Source: Bog-532 sp963824545 (GTDB taxonomy: Bacteria; Actinomycetota; Actinomycetes; Streptosporangiales; Streptosporangiaceae). Taken from it: a stretch of DNA of 64,000 nucleotides. Where the stretch lies: assembly GCA_963824545.1 (NCBI GenBank), contig CAWGPP010000033.1:62001-126000 (forward strand), written 5' to 3'. Below are positions 8,654 to 18,590 of the stretch, in pieces; within the stretch, counting starts at the first letter, position 1; the number at the start of each line of letters is the position of its first letter. The notes below the pieces were generated by a model. That model ran no database searches and was not told where the DNA came from. It was given only the letters and a program-made list of their open reading frames with translations. The position numbers and the translations under genes were made by a program.

Positions 8654-10212
8654 ATGCCCCAGATGTTCGTTCGCCCCGCGGCGGCGCTGGCCGTGGCCGC
8701 GCTGCTGCCGCTCATCGCCGTGGCCGCGCCGTTAGCGAGGTCGCCGGCGCACCTCGCGGCGCAGACCGGCCGCGCCGTCCAGGCCCACCGGACCGGGGCC
8801 GACCCGGCCGGGGCGCGTGGGGCCGGGGCTCATCCGGCCCGGTCCCGCGTGGCGGGGGCGCGGGTGGCCGCCGGCACGCCTGGGCACGACGTGATCGTGC
8901 AGATGTTCGGCTGGCCCTGGGCCAGCATCGGCCCGGAGTGCACGAACGTACTCGGCCCCGACGGGTACGCCGCGGTCCAGATCTCACCGCCGGAGGAAGC
9001 CGTCGTGCTGCCGTCGGCCGGTTACCCGTGGTGGCAGGCCTACCAGCCGGTCAGCTATCAGCTCGGGTCCCGCTTCGGCACGCGGGCCCAGCTGGCCGCC
9101 ATGATCCAGGCCTGCCACACGGCCGGGGTCAAGGTCTACGCGGACGTGGTGCTGAACCACATGACCGGCCAGGGCGGCGGCGGCACCGGCGATGACGGCA
9201 GCACCTTCCCTGACAAGTACGACTATCCGCCGCTGTACACGGCCGGCGACTTTCACACCTGCCAGACCTCGATCAGCAACTGGGACGACGAGAGCCAGGT
9301 GTGGAACTGCCAGCTGGACGGGCTGGCCGACCTGGACACCGGCTCGGCCACCGTGCAGGCTCAGGAGGCGGGTTACCTCAACACGCTGATCTCGCTCGGG
9401 GTCGACGGCTTCCGCTGGGACGCGGCCAAGGAAATGGACCCGTCCGACATCGCGGGCATCGAGTCGCGGCTGTCCGCGCCGGTCTTCAGCTACCAGGAAG
9501 TGCCGTGGGGCGCGGGGCAGCCGGTGACCCCGGATCTTTACGAGCCGACGGGCGACGTCATGGAATTCCGCTACGGCTGGGACCTGCACGGCGTCTTCGC
9601 CGGCGGCGACTTGGCCAGCCTGGCGGACTTCGGCCCGTCGTTCAACGCCAATGGGATGGTACCCAGCGACGATGCGGTCGTCTTCGTCGACAATCAGGAC
9701 ACCGAACGGGACGGGTCGATGCTTGACTATGCCGACGGGGCGCCTACACCCTGGCCAACGTGTTCATGCTGGCCTGGGACTACGGCATTCCGGAAGTGCT
9801 GTCCGACTACACCTTTGCCGGCTTCGACCAGGGGCCGCCCAGCGCGGGCGGCAACGCCATCGCCGCGGTGACCTGCGGGACCGGCGGCTGGCAGTGTGAG
9901 CAGCGGTGGCCGGCGATCGCGGGCATGACCGGCTGGCGGAACGTGGCCGGCGGCGCCCCGGTGCAGAACTGGTGGAGCGACGGCAGCAACGCGATCGCCT
10001 TCAGCCGCGGAGCGAGCGCCTTCGTGGCCATCAACGACGGACCGGCCCCGGTCAGCGAGACGTTCACGACCGGACTGCCCGCCGGCGTCTACTGCGACGT
10101 GATCAGCGGCACCGCCGCGGCCGGCGCGTGCAGCGGCCTCGCGGTGACGGTTGGCGCGTCCGGCCAGGCCACGATCACCGTCCCGCCGGCCGACGCGGTA
10201 GCCATCGACGTG
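8654..10212 (+). pseudogene. Secreted GH13 alpha-amylase, frameshifted
   Basis: An alpha-amylase with a signal peptide (MPQMFVRPAAALAVAALLPLIAVAAP) and GH13 landmarks: YADVVLNHM (region I), GFRWDAAKEM with the nucleophile Asp near residue 254 (region II), YQEVPWG with the acid Glu near 281 (region III) and FVDNQDTERDG (region IV, NQD where NHD is usual). One base is missing at about 9740; downstream the C-terminal half continues in the next frame (TLANVFMLAWDYGIPEV, then the all-beta C-domain). That frame has no stop before it runs antisense through the helicase, so the true 3' end is also uncertain; similarity fades at about 10212. It is either a recent pseudogene or base-calling error. Confidence 0.7.
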
Positions 10213-10251
10213 ACGGCGAGACGCTCGTTACCGGCCCAGCGATCCCCCGGG

Positions 10252-13200
10252 CTACACCGCCGTGTAGGCGACGACGCCGCGGCGGAGGGCGTCGATCGCG
10301 GCGCGGGCGGTGGCGCGCAGGTGCTGGCCGGCGGCGCCGGGCACGGGCGCGGAGCCGATCTGGTCGAGCAGGTCGATGAGCTGCTTGACGGCCCGGACGA
10401 AGTCGCCGGGGGTCAGGTCGGAGTCCTCCAGCACGTCCTCCAGGCGGGCGCCCCCCGCCCACTGGAAGGCGGACGTGGCGAACCCGAGGTCGGGCTGGCG
10501 CAGGAACGAGACCCCGTTCTCCTTCTCCAGCTCATCGAGCTTGCTCCAGGCCCGGACCATCCGGCCCAGCACGTCACGGACCTTGGCGGACGGCAGCCGC
10601 GGCGTGGCCATGTCATCGCTCTGGCGGGATTCGAAGGACAGCGCCGAGACGCACGCCGTGAGCTCCTGGGTGTCGAGGCCGTCCCAGTAGCCGCGGCGCA
10701 GGCATTCGGCCGCGAGCAGGTCCAGCTCGGTGTACAGGCCACCGAGCAGCCGCCCCTCGGGGGTGACCGTGTCCCCGGTGAGGTAGCCGAGGTTTTCCAG
10801 CACCGCGCAGACCCGGTCGAAGGTGCGCGCGATGACGTGCGAGCGGCTGGCCACCTTGCGTTCCACGGCCTCGGTCTCCCGATTCAGCCGCGTGTACCGC
10901 TCGGCGTAGCGGGCGTGTTCCTCCCGGTCCGGGCAGCCATGGCTGGGGTGCTGGCGCAGCCGACGCCGCAGCGCGGCGATCTCCTGCCCGGGCGCGTCGC
11001 GGGGCCCGGACGCGTCGCGGGGCCCGGATCGCCCGTGGCCGGCCGCCCGTTCCGGCGCGCGGTCGTCGTCCCAGTCGGCGGCGCGCTGGGGGGCGCCGAT
11101 GTCGCGGTCGGCGAGCCGGTTGCGGACGGTGGCGGCGAGATCCCGGCGGTGCTGGGGGGACCGGACGCTGAACGACGTGGGAATCCGGATCCGGTCGACG
11201 GCTTCGACCGGCACCGGGAAATCGGCCAGAGACAGCCGCTTGACCTGGCGGTTGGCGGTGAGCACGAGCGGACCGTGCCCGGCCATGGCCGCCATCCGCG
11301 ACGTCTCACCGGCGAAGCCGCCCGCGGGCGGCGCGAGGTTGGGGCCACCCCGGCCGCGCGGCGCGGGGCCCCGCCCGCCGCGTCCGCCGCGCCCGTCCCG
11401 GTCGCCCCGGTCGCTCCACCCGCCGCGCTGGTCCCGGCTGTCCTTTTCGCCCCGGCTGTCCCTTTCGCCCCGGCTGTCCCTTTCGCCCCGACCGTCCCGG
11501 TCGGGTGCGCGGTAGGGGCCGGGTCCCGGCTCAAGGACGACGGCCATCCCGGATCGGCGGCCGCCCGGCACGCGGATGATGTCGCCGCGGCGCAGCACCT
11601 CCAGCGAACGGGCTGCCTCGGTGCGCCGGGCCACGGCGCGGCGCCGGGACAGGTCGCCCTCCTGGTCGGACAGCTCGCGGCGGAGCGCGGCGTACTCCGC
11701 GAAATCGCCCCGGTCGCAGGCCATCTTCCTGGCCAGGTCGGCCATCGCGGCCCGGTTCCTGCGGACCTGCCGGGTCAGGTCCAGCACGCCCCGGTCCGCC
11801 TGGAACTGGGCGAACGACGATTCCAGCAGCGCCGCGGCGCGGTCGCGGCCGACCTGCCCGGTCAGGTTGACGGCCATGTTGTAGGACGGCCGGAAGCTGG
11901 AGTTCAGCGGGTAGGTCCGGGTGCCGGCCAGGCCGCCCACGGCGTCGGGGTCGATCCCGGGCTGCCACAGCACCACGGCGTGCCCCTCGACGTCGATGCC
12001 GCGCCGCCCGGCCCGCCCGGTCAGCTGGGTGTACTCCCCCGGGGTCAGCTCGGCGTGCGTCTCGCCGTTCCACTTGTCCAGTTTCTCGATGACGACGGTC
12101 CGGGCCGGCATGTTGATGCCCAAGGCCAGCGTCTCGGTCGCGAACACCACGCGGACCAGGCCGGCCGAGAACAGCTCCTCGACCACCTCCTTGAAGGTGG
12201 GGAGCATCCCAGCGTGGTGGGCGGCGATGCCCCGTTGCAGGCCGGTGAGCCACTCGCCGTAGCCGAGCACGGCGAGGTCTTCGTCGGGGAGGTCCGCGGT
12301 ACGGCGCTCCACGAACTCGGTGATCGTGGCCACCTCATCGGGCTGGGTGAGCCGCAGCCCGGCGGCCAGGCACTGCTGCACGGCCGCGTCGCAGCCGGCC
12401 CGGCTGAAGATGAACTCGATGGCCGGCAGCAGGCCGGCCCCGTCGAGCCGGGCGACGACCTCGGGCCGGTACGGCGGCCGGGCCCGGCCGGGCCGCGACG
12501 CGGGCGGTCCGCCGCCGCTGCGGCCCGGGCGGCCACCCGGGTGACCACGCCGCCCGCCGCGCGCCGGGCGGCTGCGGCCGGTGGTCGCGACCTGCGTCTG
12601 GGCCCACCGGTCGCGTTGCGCCATCCGCATCAGCTCGGGGTTCACGCGGGTCCCGGCCGGGTCGGTGAACAGGTCATACAGCCGGCTCCCGGCCATCATG
12701 TGCTGCCACAGCGGCACCGGCCGGTGCTCGTCCACGATGACCGTGACGCCGCCGCGCAGGTCGTCCAGCCAGTCGCCGAACTCCTCGGCGTTGCTGACCG
12801 TGGCCGACAGGGCCACCACGCGCACCGACTCCGGCAGGTGGATGATGACCTCTTCCCACACCGCGCCGCGGGACCGGTCGGCCAGGTAGTGCACCTCGTC
12901 CAGGACCACGTAGCCGAGGCCCTTGAGGGTGGCCGATCCGGCATAGAGCATGTTCCGGAGCACCTCGGTGGTCATCACCACGATGGGCGCCTCGCCGTTG
13001 ACGCTGTTATCCCCGGTGAGCAGCCCGACCGTGCGGCTGTCGTAACGGCGGACCAGGTCGGCGTACTTCTGGTTGGACAGCGCCTTGATCGGGGTGGTGT
13101 AGAAGCACTTGAGCCCGCGTTCCAGGGCGAGATGCACGGCGAACTCCCCGACCACGGTCTTACCGGAGCCGGTCGGCGCGGCGACCAGGACTCCGTGGCC

Positions 13201-13380
13201 GGCGTTCAGCGCGGTGCACGCCCGGATCTGGAAGTCGTCGAACTCGAAGCCGTACAGCGCGCGGAAGCTGGCCAGCTCGGGGTGGGCCTGCCGGTCACGG
13301 AACTCCGCGTAACGCTCCGCGGGGGTCCTTGCGTGAGGTGCCGCGGAGTCGTCGTCTCCCCGATCGAGCGCAGGGGCCAT
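10252..13380 (-). CDS. helY: HelY-type DExH RNA helicase (Ski2/Mtr4-like)
   Basis: A protein of about 1042 residues, superfamily-2 helicase of the Ski2-like class. It shows a Q-motif region FDDFQIRAC, Walker A AAPTGSGKT (about 68-75), KALSNQKY, DEVH (about 161-164), SATVSN (motif III) and QLTGRAGRRGID (motif VI), with a C-terminal DSHCT-type domain. Two Gly/Arg/Asp-rich low-complexity inserts interrupt the core: one before the second RecA domain, and one at about 11.34-11.52 kb with RGERDS repeats. Start at ATG 13380 is favoured, with ATG 13407 also possible. It stands 3' of tatC as in the standard actinobacterial paf-tat-helY order. Probably involved in RNA processing or turnover. Confidence 0.92.
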   Translation of the reverse strand: MAPALDRGDDDSAAPHARTPAERYAEFRDRQAHPELASFRALYGFEFDDFQIRACTALNAGHGVLVAAPTGSGKTVVGEFAVHLALERGLKCFYTTPIKALSNQKYADLVRRYDSRTVGLLTGDNSVNGEAPIVVMTTEVLRNMLYAGSATLKGLGYVVLDEVHYLADRSRGAVWEEVIIHLPESVRVVALSATVSNAEEFGDWLDDLRGGVTVIVDEHRPVPLWQHMMAGSRLYDLFTDPAGTRVNPELMRMAQRDRWAQTQVATTGRSRPARGGRRGHPGGRPGRSGGGPPASRPGRARPPYRPEVVARLDGAGLLPAIEFIFSRAGCDAAVQQCLAAGLRLTQPDEVATITEFVERRTADLPDEDLAVLGYGEWLTGLQRGIAAHHAGMLPTFKEVVEELFSAGLVRVVFATETLALGINMPARTVVIEKLDKWNGETHAELTPGEYTQLTGRAGRRGIDVEGHAVVLWQPGIDPDAVGGLAGTRTYPLNSSFRPSYNMAVNLTGQVGRDRAAALLESSFAQFQADRGVLDLTRQVRRNRAAMADLARKMACDRGDFAEYAALRRELSDQEGDLSRRRAVARRTEAARSLEVLRRGDIIRVPGGRRSGMAVVLEPGPGPYRAPDRDGRGERDSRGERDSRGEKDSRDQRGGWSDRGDRDGRGGRGGRGPAPRGRGGPNLAPPAGGFAGETSRMAAMAGHGPLVLTANRQVKRLSLADFPVPVEAVDRIRIPTSFSVRSPQHRRDLAATVRNRLADRDIGAPQRAADWDDDRAPERAAGHGRSGPRDASGPRDAPGQEIAALRRRLRQHPSHGCPDREEHARYAERYTRLNRETEAVERKVASRSHVIARTFDRVCAVLENLGYLTGDTVTPEGRLLGGLYTELDLLAAECLRRGYWDGLDTQELTACVSALSFESRQSDDMATPRLPSAKVRDVLGRMVRAWSKLDELEKENGVSFLRQPDLGFATSAFQWAGGARLEDVLEDSDLTPGDFVRAVKQLIDLLDQIGSAPVPGAAGQHLRATARAAIDALRRGVVAYTAV

Positions 13381-13452
13381 GGTCACAGCGTAGCCCCGGC
13401 GAGCCATCCCCCCGCCCCGAAGGGAAGACCCGTCGCCGGGCGACACCCCGAC

Positions 13453-13498
13453 TTACGGGCAGACTTTTCGCACATACTGCCCAAAACTCTGCCCGTAG
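13453..13498. repeat. Interspersed inverted-repeat element, copy 1
   Basis: A 46-bp element bounded by TTACGGGCAGA and TCTGCCCGTA, with the internal strings CTTTTCG, CACATACTGCC and CAAAACTCTGCCCGTA. Near-identical copies occur at 35943-35986 and 40177-40229. All three lie between genes. A further CTGCCCGTAACC half-site follows at about 13517. Possible roles are a small mobile repeat, a terminator or a protein-binding site. Confidence 0.7.
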
Positions 13499-13546
13499 TG
13501 GCGGCGGGGCGGTGTGGGGCTGCCCGTAACCAGAGAGGGGCGGGGC

Positions 13547-14437
13547 TTAGTTCAGGTGGCTGTGGTCGGGGCCGGGCGCGGTGTCGGTCATCTCCAGCGG
13601 GGACACCTCATCGTCGGAGAGGCCCGCGTATGGGTCGGGGATGCGGGACCGGCGCCGGTCGTTGACCCAGATGATCACCTCGGCCACCTCGACCAGCAGG
13701 ACGCACGGGATGGCCAGCAACAGCATGCTGAGCGGGTCCGGGCTGGGGTTGGCGATGCCCGCGAACAGGAAGGCGGCAAAGAGCAGCAGCCGCCGCCACT
13801 TGCGGAATCGTTCGTGGGTCAGGACGTGCGCCAGGTTGAGCAGCACCAGCGCGAGCGGCAGCTCGAACGCCAGCCCGAAGCCAAGGATCATGCCCTGGAA
13901 ATAGCCGAGGTAAGTGTTGACGCTGGGCAGGTTGACTACGCCGTTGGGCGTCATAGCGAGCAGGTAGTGCAGGCCCCGGCTCATCACCTCGTAGGCCAGC
14001 GCGGCCCCGGCGGCGAACAGCGGTGCGGCAGCCGCCACGAACAGATACGCCCACCGCTTCTCCCGCCGGTACAGGCCGGGGGCGATGAACGCCCAGATCT
14101 GGTAGAGCCAGACCGGCGAGGCGAGGATCAGGCCGACGAAGAACGCGATCTTGACCCGCAGCATGAACGGGTCGAACACGCCGGTCACGATGAGATGGGC
14201 GCGGGTTTCAGCCTTGTAGAACGGGTGGCTGATGAAGTTCCAGATCGGGTGGAAGAAGACGAAGCCCACGACCATCCCGAGGATGATGGCGAGGGCCGCC
14301 TTGACCACCCGGTTGCGCAGCTCACGGATGTGCTCCATGAGTGGCATCCGGCCTTCGGGGTCGTGCCGCCGGGACGCCTGGAGCATACGGCCGCCGACGA
14401 TGCGGGCACCCGTCACCGTGTCAGCCAGCTTTGGCAT
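13547..14437 (-). CDS. tatC: Sec-independent protein translocase TatC
   Basis: A 296-residue, six-helix inner-membrane protein, the signal-peptide receptor of the twin-arginine translocase. Recognisable features are the cytoplasmic MPLMEHIRELRNRVV motif ahead of TM1, FDPFMLRVKIAFFVGLILASPVWLYQIWAFIAPGLY (periplasmic loop to TM3) and the later GFGLAFELPL and PDPLSMLLLAIPCVLLVE helices. The N-terminus is longer than usual (about 30 residues before MPLMEH). tatA lies 22 bp upstream on the same strand, so the two are cotranscribed. Confidence 0.95.
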   Translation of the reverse strand: MPKLADTVTGARIVGGRMLQASRRHDPEGRMPLMEHIRELRNRVVKAALAIILGMVVGFVFFHPIWNFISHPFYKAETRAHLIVTGVFDPFMLRVKIAFFVGLILASPVWLYQIWAFIAPGLYRREKRWAYLFVAAAAPLFAAGAALAYEVMSRGLHYLLAMTPNGVVNLPSVNTYLGYFQGMILGFGLAFELPLALVLLNLAHVLTHERFRKWRRLLLFAAFLFAGIANPSPDPLSMLLLAIPCVLLVEVAEVIIWVNDRRRSRIPDPYAGLSDDEVSPLEMTDTAPGPDHSHLN

Positions 14438-14459
14438 GTCCGTCCCTGGAATGTCCCGC

Positions 14460-14834
14460 TCAGACTGGCTTCTGGTCCGCCGGCACCGAGGCGGTTTCCT
14501 TCTCCTTCAGCTGATGGATCTGCTGCTGGAGGCTGTCGATCTGTGCCTGAGTGGTCACCTGATCGGCCGGCTGGACCGTCGGCTGCACGGGCGGCACCGG
14601 GGCCACGGCCGGCGCGGTGATCTGCTGCGGTGCGGCGGCCGGCTGGGCCGTCGCCTGCGCGGCGCGCTCCTCGTCGTCATCGTGCAGCCCAGAGACCTCG
14701 GACTTGAGAATACGCATCGACCGTCCGAGCGACCTGGCCGCCACCGGCAGCTTCGCCGATCCGAAGAGCACGATGATCACGATGGCGACAATCAAGATCT
14801 TCAAGGGGCTGTCGAATAGGTCGCCGAAGTTCAT
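14460..14834 (-). CDS. tatA: Sec-independent protein translocase TatA
   Basis: A 124-residue TatA/E-type protein forming the translocation assembly with TatC. One N-terminal membrane helix (about residues 11-24: LKILIVAIVIIVLF), the hinge GSAKLP and an amphipathic helix (VAARSLGRSMRILKSEV) are visible. A long Pro/Ala/Gln-rich tail follows and contains a coiled-coil-like QAQIDSLQQQIHQLKE. It starts the tatA-tatC pair downstream of pafBC. Confidence 0.94.
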   Translation of the reverse strand: MNFGDLFDSPLKILIVAIVIIVLFGSAKLPVAARSLGRSMRILKSEVSGLHDDDEERAAQATAQPAAAPQQITAPAVAPVPPVQPTVQPADQVTTQAQIDSLQQQIHQLKEKETASVPADQKPV

Positions 14835-15182
14835 TTCCGTCCTCTGTGGCGGGGATGAAGCCCCCCCGCAGTCGGGGCTTTTCTCCGCCGAGTGTACACG
14901 TCAGACCGCTGACGCAGGAGACCTCACCGCCCGCGCGCCGGATACGGAACGATCACCGTTCCGGCCTGCGGCCCGGGCCGCGGGCGCGGTGAAGCGGCCG
15001 GGCGCGGCGGCACTGTATGGGGATAATCGAGACATTTAGTCTGGGCCCCAGCGCGGGAGGTGCGGTACGACCACAGCGGAACGTCTCCACGACGGCGGGC
15101 GCGGACCCGGCCCGGCGGACGCAAGCGCAGTACCCGCGCAGACTGGGGCGGATCATCGTCCGGGCGCCGGGGCGCCCTGGGC
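14835..15182. other. Intergenic region between pafC and tatA
   Basis: 348 bp without a supportable gene. A 7-bp hairpin (AAGCCCC 14858-14864 with GGGGCTT 14874-14880, then TTCT) lies in the tatA leader, and a GGAACG/CGTTCC hairpin near 14947-14963. The AT-richest segment (around 15015-15040) may hold the tatA promoter on the minus strand. No box is convincing enough to call. Confidence 0.45.
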
Positions 15183-16232
15183 TCAGCCGCTCGCGTACGC
15201 GGCCAGCGCGGCGGTGGCATCGTCGCGGACCCGGGTGCGCAGATCGTCCGGCGCGATGACCCGGCCGTCCTCGCCCAGCCGCAGCGCCAGCCGCCGGACC
15301 CAGGCGGTGTCCGGGGTGCGCAACCGGATCCGGAGCCACCCGTCGGCGAGCTCCTCGGCCGATTCGCACGGGTAGTACTCCGCCACCCATCGCCCGCCCG
15401 GTGACACCTCGAGCGTGACGTGCACGTCGTCGGCGGACGGCCGGAACAGCCCCCGGTCCACGTCCCGCGGCTGCGCGTCCTCCGGCACCGCGGCGGGTAC
15501 GCCGAGCACCTCGAGGCCGAGGACCCGGTCCAGCCGGAACAGCCGCACCCCCTCGGCGCGGCGGCACCAGCCCTCCAGGTAGGCGCGGCCGTCCACGACG
15601 AGCAGCCGCATCGGGTCCACGTCACGTTCGGTCGCCTCGTCCCGGCCCGGCACGTAATAGCGCAGGTGCACCCGGCGCCGGCGGGCCAGCGCGTCCCGGA
15701 TCCGCTCGATCGCCGCGTCCCCGGTGGGCTTGTCGACCTGCACGGCCACCTGCGTGCTGGGCGCGGCCGCCTCCCCCGCCGCCGCCTCGAGCTTCGCGAT
15801 CAGCCGGCTCAGCGCGGAACGGTCCTCCAGGCCGGGCACGTCCGCGAGCATCCGCAGCGCGACGAGCAGCGCGCTGGCCTCGTCGACGGCCAGCCGCAGC
15901 GGGCGGGCGATGGACTCGGCCTGGCTGACCACGATCTCCCCGCCCTCGTAGGACAGATCGATCGGGCAGTACGGATCGGGGTCGCGCAGCTCCACGCACC
16001 AGAGCAGGTTGAGGTCATCGACCAGCTCGCGCTCGCTCAGCCCGAACGCCGCCGCGGTCTCGGCCAGGCCGGCCGCCTTCCGGCTGACCACGTAGGGCAC
16101 CAGCGCCAGCAGCCGCTGCAGGCGTTCCGCGGAGGTCGCGGCGCCGCGACCCGGCGCACCACCGCGACCCGGCGCGCCACCGCGACCCGGCGTAACACTG
16201 CGTCCCGGCGCGGCGCCGCGTCGCTCGCTCAC
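15183..16232 (-). CDS. pafC: PafC, WYL-domain DNA-damage regulator subunit
   Basis: A 349-residue protein pairing with PafB to activate RecA-independent DNA-damage genes in actinobacteria. An HTH segment (ERLQRLLALVPYVVSRKAAGLAETAAAFGLSERELVDDL, about 35-75) precedes the WYL domain (DPMRLLVVDGRAYLEGWCRRAEGVRLFRLDRV, about 205-235) and a WCX tail. The first about 33 residues are a simple repeat (GRGGAP units) absent from most homologues, so an internal start is possible. It overlaps the pafB stop by four bases, showing translational coupling. Confidence 0.9.
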   Translation of the reverse strand: MSERRGAAPGRSVTPGRGGAPGRGGAPGRGAATSAERLQRLLALVPYVVSRKAAGLAETAAAFGLSERELVDDLNLLWCVELRDPDPYCPIDLSYEGGEIVVSQAESIARPLRLAVDEASALLVALRMLADVPGLEDRSALSRLIAKLEAAAGEAAAPSTQVAVQVDKPTGDAAIERIRDALARRRRVHLRYYVPGRDEATERDVDPMRLLVVDGRAYLEGWCRRAEGVRLFRLDRVLGLEVLGVPAAVPEDAQPRDVDRGLFRPSADDVHVTLEVSPGGRWVAEYYPCESAEELADGWLRIRLRTPDTAWVRRLALRLGEDGRVIAPDDLRTRVRDDATAALAAYASG

Positions 16233-17197
16233 GTGAGGACTCCCTTAAGCCGGCGTATCACGGCGTCCCGCAGGTCCGGCGGCTCGGCCACCACCACGTC
16301 GGCCCCGAACGAGGCGACGTGGTCGGCGAACCACCCGGTCTCCGAGAACGGCACGCTGATCGTCTCCCAGCCGTCCGGCGCCGGTACCGGGGGGCTGGTC
16401 GCGTACCGGCGCAGCCCGTAGCCGGCGCCGGGGCGCACCCGCAGCACGGCCGTGTTCTCCCTCGGCGGCGCCGAGTCCCAGGTGCGGACGACCTCGCGCA
16501 CGTCGGTGCCGGCCGGGACGGTCATGCTGCCCGGCGGCCCGGAAAAGCGGACCGCGCCCTCGATCCGGCTCAGCCGGAACACCCGGACCGCGTCCCGGCC
16601 GCGGTCCCGCCCGGCCACGTACCAGCGGCCGTGCCGGTTGACCACCCCCCACGGCTCCAGTTCGCGGGCCTGCGGCTCGCTGCGGCCGGCGGCACGGTAG
16701 GCGAAGGTCACCGGGCGGCGGTCGCGGACCGCCTCCCACAGCGGCCCGAACGCCGGCTCGGTGGTGGCCAGCCGCGGCTCGATCCCCTGCCGGGCGCTGG
16801 CCCCGGAGTCCCGCTCGTCGGTGTCGATGCCGGCCGCGCGGAGCTTGAGCAACGCGCCGGCGGCCGCCCCGGCCAGCTCCGCGTGCTGCCACACCCGGGC
16901 GGCCAGGCCGAGCACGGCCGCCTCGTCCGGCTCCAGCCGCAGTTCGGGCAGCTCGTAGGCCTGCCGCTGGACCCGGTAGCCGATGTCGTCCCCGTCCTGG
17001 CTCAGCGATCCGGTCTCCAGCGGGATGCCGAGTTCGCGGAGCTCCTCCTTGTCCCGCTCGAACATCCGCTTGAACGCCTCGGACTGGTCCGGGTAACCGG
17101 CCACCGCCTGGCGGATCTGCTCCGCGGTGAGGTACCGCCGGGTGGACAGCAGGCAGACCACCAGGCTCAGCAGCCGCTCGGTCTTCCGCCGTGACAT
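16229..17197 (-). CDS. pafB: PafB, WYL-domain DNA-damage regulator subunit
   Basis: A 322-residue HTH-WYL protein. The winged helix lies at about 1-60 (KTERLLSLVVCLLSTRRYLTAEQIRQAV, KRMFERDKEELRELGIPLE), the WYL domain at about 185-215 (ELEPWGVVNRHGRWYVAGRDRGRDAVRVFRLSRI), and a WCX C-terminus with VPFSETGWFADHV. Start chosen at ATG 17197 behind GGGAGAGGGG; the frame extends 13 codons further. It forms an operon with pafC and is divergent from the DUF3866 gene with about 120 bp between starts. In the canonical actinobacterial locus pafBC follow pafA and FKBP genes; here the glycan block intervenes. Confidence 0.9.
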   Translation of the reverse strand: MSRRKTERLLSLVVCLLSTRRYLTAEQIRQAVAGYPDQSEAFKRMFERDKEELRELGIPLETGSLSQDGDDIGYRVQRQAYELPELRLEPDEAAVLGLAARVWQHAELAGAAAGALLKLRAAGIDTDERDSGASARQGIEPRLATTEPAFGPLWEAVRDRRPVTFAYRAAGRSEPQARELEPWGVVNRHGRWYVAGRDRGRDAVRVFRLSRIEGAVRFSGPPGSMTVPAGTDVREVVRTWDSAPPRENTAVLRVRPGAGYGLRRYATSPPVPAPDGWETISVPFSETGWFADHVASFGADVVVAEPPDLRDAVIRRLKGVLT

Positions 17198-17319
17198 CGG
17201 TACCCCTCTCCCCTGTTCGCCTACATTCTCGCCCACCGGAGCCGGTGTGGGCGCCTATTCTCAGCGCCGGTCCGGCCCGCCAGCCCACCAGGCCCGGCGG
17301 GCGACGCTACCCTGCCGGG

Positions 17320-18590
17320 GTGATCACGTGGCGGAACGGCACGGTGTCCCGGCTGCGGCGGGAATGGCCGGGGGCGATCGAGCTTGAGGTAACGGTCAGC
17401 GCCGCGGACGGCACGGCGCCGGTCCAGGTCAGGGCGCTGGCGTACCCGGCGCTGACCGGGCGGCCCGAGCCGGGCGAACGCGTGCTGCTCAACACCACCG
17501 CGCTGGACCTGCGGCTGGGCACCGGCGGCTACGCGCTGGTGGCCGCGATACCGGACCGGCTGCCGACGGACCGTTCCGGTCCCGGTCATCTGGTCAAGGC
17601 CCGGTACACGCCGCTGCAGGCGGTGGTGCAAGGCGCCGACGAGCAGGGCTCGCCGTATCACGCCGTGCTGCGGGACGCCGAGGACATCGGCGGGATGCCG
17701 GTGGTGGTGGCCGACCTGCATTCCGCGCTCGCCCCCGTCCTGGCTGGCCTGTACGACGCGATGGAACGGGCCGCGGATCATCGCCCGGCCGCGGCGCTGC
17801 CGGCCGGGCCGGACGACGCCCCGGAAGACCCCGGCGCGCGGCGGGCGGCCCCGCCCGCCCGGGCGGAGGACTCGCCGGCACCCCCCGGCGGTCTGCGTGC
17901 GGTGGTGCCGGCCCGGGGGGCGGCCCCCCGGCACCCCCCGGCGGGCTGCGCGCGGTGTATGTGATGACCGATGGCGGGGCGCTGCCGGCCTGGTTCTCCC
18001 GTACCTGCGCGACGCTGCAGGAGGCGGGCTGGCTGACCGGCACGGTCACCGTGGGGCAGGCCTTCGGCGGCGACCTGGAGGCGGTGACGCTGCACACCGG
18101 CCTGCTCGCGGCGCGGCACGTGCTCGGCGCGGACGTGGCCGTGGTGGCGCAGGGACCGGGCAACCTCGGCACCGGGACGCGGTGGGGCTTTTCCGGGGTG
18201 GCGGCCGGTGAGGCGGTCAACGCGGCGGCGGCGCTGGCGGGGCGGCCGGTAGCCGCGCTGCGGGTCAGCGACGCGGACCCGCGGGAGCGGCACCGGGGGG
18301 TGTCGCACCACAGCCTGACCGCCTACGGGCGGGTGGCGCTGGCGCGCGCGGACGTGGTGGTGCCCGACCTGCCGGGTGAGTTCGGCGCGCGGGTGGCCGC
18401 GGAGGCCGGGCCGCTGGGCGCCCGGCACGCGCTCGTCCGGGTGGGCGTGGACGGCCTGGCCGAGGCGCTGGGCCGGTCCCCGGCACCGCTGTCGACGATG
18501 GGGCGTGGGCTGGCGGAGGACGGCGCGTACTTCCTGGCCGCCGCCGCGGCCGGGCGGCACGCGGCGGCCCTGCTGAACGAACCCGGCTGA
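17320..18590 (+). pseudogene. DUF3866 family protein, frameshifted by a 53-bp duplication
   Basis: The N-terminal half (from GTG 17320: ITWRNGTVSRLRREW, then LNTTALDLRLGTGGYALVVA-like, VKARYTPLQAVV, MPVVVADLHSAL) and the C-terminal half (YVMTDGGALPAWFSRT, VTVGQAFGGDLEAVTLHTGLLAA, QGPGNLGTGTRWGFSG, RERHRGVSHHSL) are both well conserved but lie in different frames. Between them, in the variable linker, a 53-base imperfect duplication has occurred; removing exactly 53 bases restores one frame of 405 residues. A one-base error in the G/C runs could equally close the frame. Function of the family is unknown. It is conserved next to pafBC in actinobacteria. Confidence 0.72.
17877..17957. repeat. 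53-bp imperfect tandem duplication inside DUF3866 gene
   Basis: GGCACCCCCCGGCGG..CTGCG..GCGGTG occurs at 17877 and again at 17930, 25 of 27 bases identical, offset 53. As 53 is not a multiple of three, the second copy shifts the reading frame. Confidence 0.7.

Noticed and set aside
9760..13665. A very long plus-strand open frame (about 1300 codons) running across the helicase
   Set aside because: Only its first 150 codons are amylase sequence. The rest is antisense to helY, Arg/Gly/Val-rich with no domain, a usual artefact of high-GC DNA.
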